Positions 35,775 to 44,800 of a stretch of 64,000 nucleotides of DNA are shown here, in pieces. Position numbers and translations under genes: made by a program. Every line of letters starts with the position of its first letter. Positions within the stretch are counted from its first letter, which is position 1. Below the pieces are notes generated by a model. That model ran no database searches. It was not told the origin of the DNA and saw only the letters and a list, made by a program, of their open reading frames with translations. Location of the stretch: the NCBI GenBank assembly GCA_011009095.1, contig VTPC01000917.1:43391-107390 (forward strand), read 5' to 3'. This DNA is from Ignelater luminosus. Taxonomy: Eukaryota > Arthropoda > Insecta > Coleoptera > Elateridae.

Positions 35775-38010
35775 CGTGTTTGTATCTAGCATTCTTAAGA
35801 ATGTTGGGCCATCGTAGGTGGCTCGTAGGATCGTGAAGTCCGTTCGCCTTGGTACTTAGCTTTCTAAGAAGGGTAATGGAGGGCGTAGCCTCAGTCATGT
35901 TTGTATCTAGCATTCTTAAAAACGTTGGGCCACCGTAGGTGGCTTGTAGGATAGTGAAGTCCGTTCGCCTTGGTACTTAGCTTTCTAAGAAGGGTAATGG
36001 AGGGCGTAGCCTCAGTCATGTTTGTATCTAGCATTCTTAAAAACGTTGGGCCACCTTAGGTGGCTCGTAGGATCGTGAAGTTCGTCGGCCTTGATACTTA
36101 GTTCCCTAAGGATTATGGAGGGCGTAGCCTCATCCGCATTTGTATCTAGCATTCTTAAGAAAGTTGGGCTACTGTAAGTGGCTCGTATGATAGCAAAGTA
36201 CATCCGCCTTGATACTTACCTTCCTAAGAATTATGGAGGGCGTGGCCTCATCAGTGTTGGTATCTAGCATTCTTAAAAACGTTGGGACACCGTAGGTGGC
36301 TCGCAGGATCGTAAAGTTCGTCCGCCTTGATACTTAGCTTCCTAAGAAGGGTAATGGAGGGCGTAGCCTCATCCATGTGTGTATTTAGCATTCTTAAAAA
36401 CGTTGGGCCACCGTAAGTGGCTCGTAGGATTATGAAGTTCGTCCGCCTTGATACTTAGCTTCCTAAGAAGACTTATGGAGGGCGTGGCCTCATCAGTGTT
36501 GGTATCTAGAATTTTTAACCAAGTTATGCCACCGTAGGTGGCTCGTAAAATCGTGAAGTCCGTCCGCCTTGATACTTAGCTTCCTAAGAAGGATTACGGA
36601 GGGCGTAGCCTCATCCGTGTCTGTATCGAGCATTCTTAACAAAGTTGGGCCACCGTAGGTGGCTCGTACGATCGTGAAGTCGGTCCGCTACTTAGCTTCC
36701 TAAAAAGGATTATAGAGGGCGTAGCTCGATCCTTTTTTGTGTTTAGCACTTTTAAAAGAATCAGTAGGGAACAAAGCCCTACGTTGGGCCACCGTAGATG
36801 GTTTGAGGAATGTTGAAGTCCGACTATCTTTGTATTTAGCTTTCTAAGAAGAATTATGGAGAACGTAGCCCGATTTGTGTTTGTATCTAGGTTTCTTAAA
36901 ATAACCTGTAGAAGACAAAGCCCGACTTTGGGCTACCGTAAGTCTTTGTACCTAGCTTTTCAAGAAGGATAATGGAGGGCGTAGCCCAATTCGTATTTGT
37001 ATTTAGCATTCTTAAGGGAGACAATGGTGGACAAAAAGTGGCTCCTGAGATAGTCTTTGTATTTATCTTTTCAAAAAGGATTATGATGGGCGTGGCTTGA
37101 TCCGCACTTATTTCTAGCGTTTTAAAAAGTAAATGGAGAATGAATTTTGACATTGGGCCATCGTAGGTGGTTCGTTGGATCGTGAGATCCGACCGGTTTT
37201 GTATTTAGCTTTCTAACAACGATTAAGGAGGCCGTAGCACGATTTGTGCTTGTATCTAGCATTCTTAAGAAAGTCAATGGAGGATGAAGCCAGACGTTGA
37301 GCCACCGTAGTGCGATCGTCTTTGTATTTAGCTTTCTAAGAAAGACTATGGAGGGCGTAGACCGGTCCGGGTATCTAGGATTCCATCTCACGTCAATGAA
37401 AGACGAAATCTGATTTTAAGCCACCATAAGTGACACGTGGCATTGCGAAATCCATCAGCCTTGATACTTAGCTTCCTAAGAAGGATTATGCAGGGCGTAT
37501 CCCAACCGTTGTTACTAAAAGACTATAGTAGGTGGTTTGAGAAATCGTGAAGTCCAACTGTCTTTGTATTTAGCTGTCTAAGAAGGATTATGAAGAGCGT
37601 GTTTAAGAAAATTTGTAGAGGACAAAGCCCGGCGTTGGGCCACCGAAGGCATAGACTTAGCTTTCTAAAAAGATAAGAGAGAGCGTAGCTTAATTTGTAT
37701 TTGTATTTACCATTCTTGAGAAAGACAATGGAGGACGAAGCATGACGTTGGGGTCGTCTTTGTATTTAGCGTCCCAACAAGGATTACGAAGGTTGTAGCC
37801 TGATCCGTATTTGAATCTAGCATTCTTAAAAATCAATCAAGAATGGATCCCGATATTGGAATCGTGAGGTTTCACCACACTAGGACTTAGCTTTCTTAAA
37901 AGATTATGGAGGGCGTAGCCCGATTCGTATTTGTATCTAGCTTTCTTAAGAAAGTCAGTGGAGGACAAAACTCGACTTTGGGCTAGCACAAGAGATTCAT
38001 AAGATCGTGA
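35775..38010 (+). repeat. 121-bp tandem array D
   Basis: This is the most regular array. The block TTTGTATCTAGCATTCTTAA starts units at about 35779, 35900, 36021, 36139, 36257, 36378, 36499 and 36620 (period 118-121 bp), then decays until about 38.0 kb. Each unit contains GGGCCACCGTAGGTGGCTCG (a 6-bp-stem hairpin), CCTTGATACTTAGCTTCCTA, and AAGAAGG with GGAGGGCGTAGCC. The unit looks like a dimer of two half-units that share a GTATnTAGCnTTCTTAAGAA block and a GGAGGnCnnAGCCC block. A 121-bp period is not a multiple of three, which argues against coding. Confidence 0.9.
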
Positions 38011-38039
38011 CAAGTCAATCGGGAGAGATTATCCACGCA

Positions 38040-38167
38040 TCATTAATTTGTGTTGCAAATTCCGATACTTCACTCGGTGCGTTTGTTCATACATTTATCT
38101 TTGCCTAGCATGTATCAATACGCCGAGTAAGATACACATGTCGGAACTTGCAGCACAAATTACTTAC
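38040..38167. repeat. Imperfect inverted repeat (foldback)
   Basis: The left arm AATTTGTGTTGCAAATTCCG with ACTCGGTGCGTTT is matched in reverse by the right arm, which contains ACGCCGAGT, then GTCGGAACTTGCAGCACAAA and TT. The arms are about 45-50 nt with a few mismatches and small gaps around a loop of about 30 nt. It directly follows array D. It could be a small MITE or a structured RNA element. No target duplication was identified. Confidence 0.6.
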
Positions 38168-38251
38168 GCAGGAATATTCTGTCGTAATTAGCAGTGTACA
38201 AATATGGTTGTAGAAAAAATTGATTTGGGCCCTTTTAAACCAGTACACTAA

Positions 38252-38405
38252 TTGATTCAAGTCAAATCGATTCTAAATAGATTAGAAGTGATATAAATCG
38301 ATTCGAATTGATTCAGATCAATTTGAATCGATTCAAATCGATTTTAGTCCGTCAAGTCGATTTATGAATTGAATTACCGATTAAGCAGATCGATTTCTTC
38401 GCAAA
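38252..38405. repeat. AATCGATTC-rich short repeat tract
   Basis: The palindromic core ATCGATT or close variants (GATTCAAATCGATT, GATTCGAATTGATTC) recurs about every 10-20 bp, for example TCAAATCGATTC, ATAAATCGATTCG and TTGAATCGATTC. It looks like a decayed simple tandem repeat and is non-coding. Confidence 0.6.
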
Positions 38406-40440
38406 AATATTATCTCAATTCTCAAGTAATCTTTCTTTCAATCCAGAAGGTTTGGAATAACATCGTTGACCAATATTTTAGTTTCTGTGCGAATGTGCGA
38501 ACTGTAGGTTACATTCTTGGTTACGTTGGTATAATTTCCAGCTGCCTTATTTTCGTAAGGTACGGCGAAATCCCAAAAAACCGTTAATGATCCGACAATG
38601 CACTTATCAAAATTGGAGTAGAAAATATGATAGATGGCTAGACAGCATACATTGCGCTAACGTTCAAATTCCTAAAACGTCGTAATGCATCCGAAAGCAT
38701 CTTTCAAATCGACTCGCATAACTTAGATAATTTCTTGAAAACTCGGTAGCGGATAATCATCAACACACAGATGTGGATTGATCGTGACATTATTAGAATC
38801 TTCAAATTCCTATTCTTCCACTTAATTTCACCACAGTAAGACGAGTGACCTCGTTTATTTACAGATGCTGAATTAATAACATTTTGCGACATTTCATTCT
38901 TTCTTAATCCCATAAATTAATTGTATGGGATTAACAGTTATGAATAGAGAAATCAAACAGCCTTTTCTTTTCTGTTATTCAATTATCACCTTCAACCGAA
39001 AAACAAAAAAAGATACCGTCACGCTTTATAAAGACATTTCTCTATTCAATTGTTTGCGACCTTAACACCTCACAAAACTACAATAGTTTTATGTTACGTT
39101 CGCAAAACTTCTATAAATTATAATGTCACTTTTCACAATAGCGTAATATGTCAATTCCTCGAGAAATGTTTTCTTTTAATTCTATTTTTTGATAAAATCA
39201 ATAATGAAAATATCGCCGCTCAATTGTTTTATTATTTATATAATATTTCTAAGAAACTCGTTAGTCCAAACATTATTATCTTGTATACACACATTTGTTC
39301 CTGAAAACAAAATACTAACACTTAACCATTTCATGGCCTACCTGTTAATTAAAATCGTATACACGAAACTTGACCTTTAGTATATTTCTACCTTTTCCTA
39401 AGATATAACCATCATCTTTGAAAATTTCTTGTTATTTATATCACAAACTGTTAGCGTTCAAATCAAGTTTGCCTTAATTATTTTGAAGTAATGAGCCGTA
39501 TGAAAGAAACACCCAAACGGTCTACGCTCTATCTAATCCGTATAATTAATTTAAGTATAAACAGCGTCTACTAGAACTGTTTTAGCCCTGCATTATCTTA
39601 TCACAACCTCACATTTTTATTATGCATATTATGGCTTTCAATACTATTGATAACTCTGATTATCATAAAGTGATTTGCTATAAGTTTTTAAAATCCTTTT
39701 AAGGTTAGATTAATTCGAAGTAGATTTCCTAAAATAGGAAAATTTTAAATGTGGACACCCTGTATAATATCGTTTAACTTTTTTAAAACACATTTTTTTC
39801 GGAAGGTGCAATTGTTTCCCTTAAACAAAAAATTAAAAACTGACTTATCTACAATTATTACCACCCTACAAATAAAAACCAATGATAAGAGATATCTTGA
39901 AAAAATCGCATTAAATTCTGTTTACACAATTTCAACTTACCAGAAGAGAGAGGTATTAGAACTTCTTCAACTTGCTTTTCCATTGTTTTTAAACAGAATA
40001 GCTTTCACAACATCATCCCATCAGCGAATTAGAATTAATTGCGACACTTTTACGCACACGGAACACACACACACATGCACACACAATTACAAAACGGTTT
40101 TAAAACCTAACCTTAAGTTTTTAGAACTTTAGGAGTCAAACACCTACAACAGTCTACCTGTCTACAGTCAGTCAATTGTTTAGTATACGTCTACATTATT
40201 TACAAACAAAGCACGATTAACATGGTCTGATCTAAGCCAACTTTAAAAAGAAATGTTTTCCATTATTCTTAGGTATTTTACACATATCAATTGGTTTTTA
40301 TTCGAAATAATACTCGAGTTCAATTTAAAACTTACATAATGTTATTGTTTAATTGGTATTTTATTATAAAATGTGTGTTTTATTTAAACTTCAGCAACCG
40401 TATCAATTGACACTTGTTTTACTTATGCAGCCATGTTCAC
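38406..40440. other. AT-rich intergenic DNA upstream of the C15orf61-like gene
   Basis: No gene is recognised. A mariner-type terminal sequence reading TAAATGTGGACACCCTGTAT lies near 39747-39766 with no detected partner. A (CA)n-rich stretch lies at about 40060-40085. The open frame at 39749-40132 begins inside the transposon end and has no known domain. Confidence 0.5.
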
Positions 40441-40466
40441 CCAAGTTACCTGTTACTTCTGTATAG

Positions 40467-40474
40467 TGACGTCA
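40467..40474. promoter_or_regulatory. CRE-type palindrome TGACGTCA
   Basis: A perfect 8-bp cAMP-response-element palindrome about 320 bp upstream of the start codon of the C15orf61-like gene. It is a plausible core-promoter element for a housekeeping gene. Function is inferred from position only. Confidence 0.4.
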
Positions 40475-40791
40475 GATTAACAACTGCAACTTCAAGTTGA
40501 GTCGATCTAGTTACTTTTTAGTTTTGTAGTTAGTGATAATATTGACATTTGTTGTCATTTCATGGGTAATATAGAAATAATTTCTAATTTTGTGATTTTT
40601 ATAAAACATTAGTGCATTCACGTTATTGTGTGCATCTTTTTTATAAGCATGAGGATTGCTAAAGAAATAAAAAGACTAACTTGAAGTTGAAATCGGTAAA
40701 TAAAACAAAGAAATGATTGTTATACACAGGCAACCAAAAGAAATATACCATGTTAGTAGAATTTTAGGTAAAATAGATATTGTTAAATTCC

Positions 40792-41343
40792 ATGTATTTT
40801 AATGACATTTTTGCAGTAAGAACGATTTTTAAAATAAAAGAAAAACCTCTAGCTTCAGAAGTGCTCACTGCTTATTTAAAACAGTGCAACGAACCACCAT
40901 GGACATCCTATTTTGTTAAGGTAATATACTATGAATAAATTCTAAAAAGCATTCAGTTATATTTTTTATAGTATAGTGACATAAAAAATGATCAACGAGG
41001 AAAATCACATTTTAATTGGAAGGTTGGTAATTCAAACTATCACATATTAAGGACCGGTTGTTATCCATACATAAAATACCATTGCACAAAAAGAAATGAA
41101 GAAGATCTATCAATGGAAGATTCTCTCTTTAGAGCTTTAAAAGTTTTTAATTTAGGTAATAATGAACAAAACTATAATTATTGAAATGCAAGAATAAAAG
41201 TAGCACTAATTTTAGGTATACCATTATTAGCTTATGGAATTGCTGCAACTCAATTGATAACTCATAGTGAAGTAGTACATACATCTAAGGGTCCTGTAAA
41301 TATCTATTTCTTGTACGAAGAAAATAAAGGTTCGCAGTATTAA
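40792..41343 (+). CDS. C15orf61-like protein (3 exons)
   Basis: Exons 40792-40920, 40972-41155 and 41216-41343 join in frame to a 146-aa protein. Introns are 51 and 60 nt with GT-AG ends. The start is chosen because an in-frame TAG lies 18 nt upstream. Residues characteristic of the metazoan C15orf61 family include LASEVLTAYL, PPWTSYFVKYSDIKNDQRGK, SHFNW, YHILRTGCYPYIKYHC and FRALKVFNLGIPLLAYGIAA, followed by a C-terminal HTSKGPVNIYFLYEE. The length is close to that of the vertebrate protein (about 157 aa). A hydrophobic segment near residues 104-119 could be membrane-associated. The molecular function of the family is not established to my knowledge. The gene converges on GBA. Identification is by remembered family similarity. 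Confidence 0.88.
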
Positions 41344-41455
41344 AATCGCATATTTATTTTGCAACCTCCTGTGGAACATAATCAAACAAGTTTGAATTTC
41401 AATCAAATGAAGTTAGCTCTTCTTTAAATAATAATAATAATGGATTTTTGTTTTG

Positions 41456-41461
41456 AATAAA
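41456..41461 (+). terminator. Poly(A) signal AATAAA, C15orf61-like gene
   Basis: A canonical AATAAA lies 113 nt after the stop codon, in the expected position for cleavage before the converging GBA gene. No alternative signal is closer. Confidence 0.6.
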
Positions 41462-41723
41462 TCATTTGTGTGAATTCAAACTGGTTTAATTTGAAATTGA
41501 TCGAGAAAATCAAATAGAATATCTTTATATAGACATTATAAATGTTTCAAGTGTGATTTAGTTTTTAAGTGCAAGCAAAAAGTCTAACATAACCCTACTA
41601 CTGGATGTAACCTCAAAATTTTGACAGTGACAAACCGAAATCTTAAATTTTAGTATTCTAAAATTATGTAAAATTCAAGTTTGTGGTCTAAAATCAGGAC
41701 ACAGTAAGTATTGAATTTTAGAT

Positions 41724-41729
41724 TTTATT
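41724..41729 (-). terminator. Poly(A) signal AATAAA, GBA
   Basis: A minus-strand AATAAA lies 88 nt past the GBA stop codon. With the signal at 41456 it leaves about 260 bp between the two converging 3' ends. Confidence 0.6.
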
Positions 41730-41816
41730 AATTATAAACTGACTGCTTGTATCAATGAATAATTGTATGTTACAAATAATACTGTAGATGTTACATCGAT
41801 TAATGTTTTAGTAGCA

Positions 41817-44800
41817 TTACAAATACAAAAAAGTGTTTATAGATCTAGCTGGAAGTATGTCTAATATTTCCACAGCATTGTTTTTGTCTTCGATTCTTAC
41901 ATCTACATCATGATTATTTCTGTTCATAGCAACAATAACTGTTGCATTATCTGGTCTTATAAAAGCGACAAGATCTACTTCTTCTTTTGATTGTTTAACA
42001 TAAATTCTTTGTGAGCCTTTAGGTATGAACTTAGTGAAATGGCCTAGTGCATAGTACATTGGTTGTTTATAAAATTCTCCAGCTGTTTTGTTAACTATTA
42101 TAGGTGAATCAACATTATTAGAAATATAAGTTGGACCTCCAGTTACATCGAGCGCCATATTCCAATCGATCCAGCCTGTTACCCAATTATTCAAATCCTG
42201 TAAAAATCGATATATTAAAGCTAGCAATTACGACATTAATCTGCTAAGTTTACTTTTATAATATCTATTGCATATGATTCTGCACGGTTCCACTCACCCA
42301 AAAGTACATGTTTTTTATATACGCCAGCACCTACAATATTTAATTAGTGTTTAATCAAACAAAGAGAAAATTAAAAAGAAAGACCTTCACAAGCTTCTGT
42401 AGCCAAAATAAATTTATCGGAATATTTGTTATGTGTTACGGTTAAAAGCATGGGTGGCAAGAAATTCCAATACCAGTGTAGTCCAAATCCATCTATGTAA
42501 TTCTTAACTCTTTCATCTTCAAACATCTGGAAATCTTTACATTTGTACATTCCTGCAGATAACAGATTTATACTTTTTTTTATATAAGCCTTACCACATC
42601 AATATACAATGGGAAAAAGAAGATTTGATCATCAATTCCAATTATCTTTATATCTGAAAATTCTGAATTTCGAATTGTTGGACCAAGATTTTCTGCTACC
42701 CATTCCCGCTATTAGAAATAGTAAATATCAGATAATAAATATAATGAAACATATCAAAATAAAAATACCATTTGCCAAGGCAACCATCCTACAGAATTAA
42801 TTCTAGATGGTATAAGACCTGTAGATGGCTCATTACTAGTTGTAATTCCCCAGAATTCGATTCCTTTCTGTTTGTAAGCTTTCAAGAACTTTAAATAGTA
42901 ATTAGCCCAAGGTTGATACATGCTTTTCTTTAGAAAATCTGGTCCTGTGTATTTTTCATTGTGTTTCATCCATTTTGGGGCTGTCCAAGCAGAAGCAAAC
43001 AATTCTAATTTACCAGTTGTTAAATTTTGTGCTGCTTTTATTAAGGGAATCTGTACAAAAAGATGTATTGGATTAAAAGCAAAAACTGGAAATAAAATAT
43101 CAAGATGTACCTTATATTGATAATCTTCAAATGCAAGTTTAAAATTGGAAAGTTGAGGATCTTCATTGCCATCATTGTATGAATAACCATGTGTTGAGAA
43201 ATCAGTACCCCCTATTGGTACTCTACACAGATTGTATTCAAGTCCTTCTTCTGAGAAATACGATCTATTGAAATGTTTTAAAATAAATTTTTAAAAAAAT
43301 GACATAAATATAACCTCAAATTCAAGAAAGATCAATCTGAAAGATCTGACCATTATGATCAAATCAAAATTTTCATGAATGCTTGTGAGAAACTAATTTT
43401 TGATTTTATAATCGATTTGTGAGGCATATAAATTAAAGTAATATGTAATTATGGATTAATTATGTAAGTTTTTTGTTTATGTGCCTAATTTGACATCTGT
43501 CAAAGTTAACCTCAAAATTTAACTTAATGTTTTTTCTCATTTTGTGTAAATGAATACAAAAAATTTTATTTGATACACGTGCCTGAAATGTGGTGTCACA
43601 GCACACGAGTGTTGAAAATAACTAATGTATTTAACATCTCAGATTATAATGACACCCTTTTAGGGGGTTGTCAAAGTAACAAAGGGGTTATTGTCATTAT
43701 GTACTTTTAAAATATCAGTGCTGTCAACACAGTTGCAATTTTTAGTATCAACGTAATAAAGATGCTTACCAAACATTAAGCTCAATTTACATTAGACTTT
43801 TTTCATCTAGATAAGTTTCTAAATTAGTATAAACTAGAATATACTCTTTTTACGATGTTTCTATGCTTTCATTTTGTTAGGTTGGAAGGGTTGTTTCCTT
43901 TTTTTTTGAAAAATTAGTATACCTGCATCTGTATTTGCCATCGTTGAACGATCAGGAATTTTGCATAAATGTTTAGTGCCGATTAGTTTTGCTTTCTTAA
44001 AAAGGGATAAAGCTTTTCTTATATTTTGCATCCGTTAATTGTTAATGAAGAAGAATGCCAAAGATTTTAATAAAATCACAAAACTTCAAATTATAAAAAC
44101 TTTCAAACATTTTAGAAGAATGAATCCAAATTTAAAGTTACAAGATATCTACAATTTGCTAGAAGACATTTTTGGAGTAAGTAAATACATTTAACGTCTT
44201 GCTTGCATTTACAGAAATTGATAAATCTTGTTTTGTAGGTTGGGCGTTCTAAATTAGAAGTGATTGTGCAACAGCGACCAGACAAGCTGAATTATGTTTC
44301 TGGCAAAAGACCCAAAAATAATTTGTTTTGGAATCATTTTTGCAGGTTAATGTAAAGAAAAATTATGAATTTAAGGGGGGGAGGACAACTTTGTATAAGG
44401 TTCTGAAATCTGTTGGTTACAAATATAAATCAGTTAACGGCCCCCAAGATTCTCTGTGAACAAAAACATGTTGCATCCAAAATTACATTTCTTAGAAAAT
44501 CTCTAGTGAAAATATCCAATTTGTGTACCTGAAGAATATAGCAGCAGAATTTTCTAACAATTGGAGTATTCAAAATACATTAGGGACGATGGATGAAAGC
44601 ATATTGTCATCAGAGCTCCACATAGTGCTGGATCTCACTATTCTAACCATAAAGGCACATACAGCATAGTACTTTTAGCTATAGTTGATGCAAGCTATAA
44701 GTTTATTTATGTAGGTATCAGAACAAATAGTTGAATCAGTGATGGGAGGTAAACTTCAATAAACAATCCACGATTGCTATTTATTCGGAACTTTACTTGT

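Noticed and set aside
36012..37391. Minus-strand open frames through array D with recurring peptides such as LRWPNV and LDTNxxxATPSIIL
   Set aside because: They are translations of the 121-bp repeat. The period is not a multiple of three, the frames break at every few units, and no start context or splice signals are seen.
7680..38010. Interpretation of the arrays as a CRISPR locus
   Set aside because: The units are diverged throughout, with no identical direct repeats alternating with unique spacers, and the DNA is eukaryotic.
7680..38010. Arrays of tRNA or other short RNA genes, suggested by GGTTCGA-like and AAAGCCCGA motifs
   Set aside because: No cloverleaf with acceptor stem, anticodon loop and TPsiC arm can be formed. 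The motifs are parts of the repeat unit.
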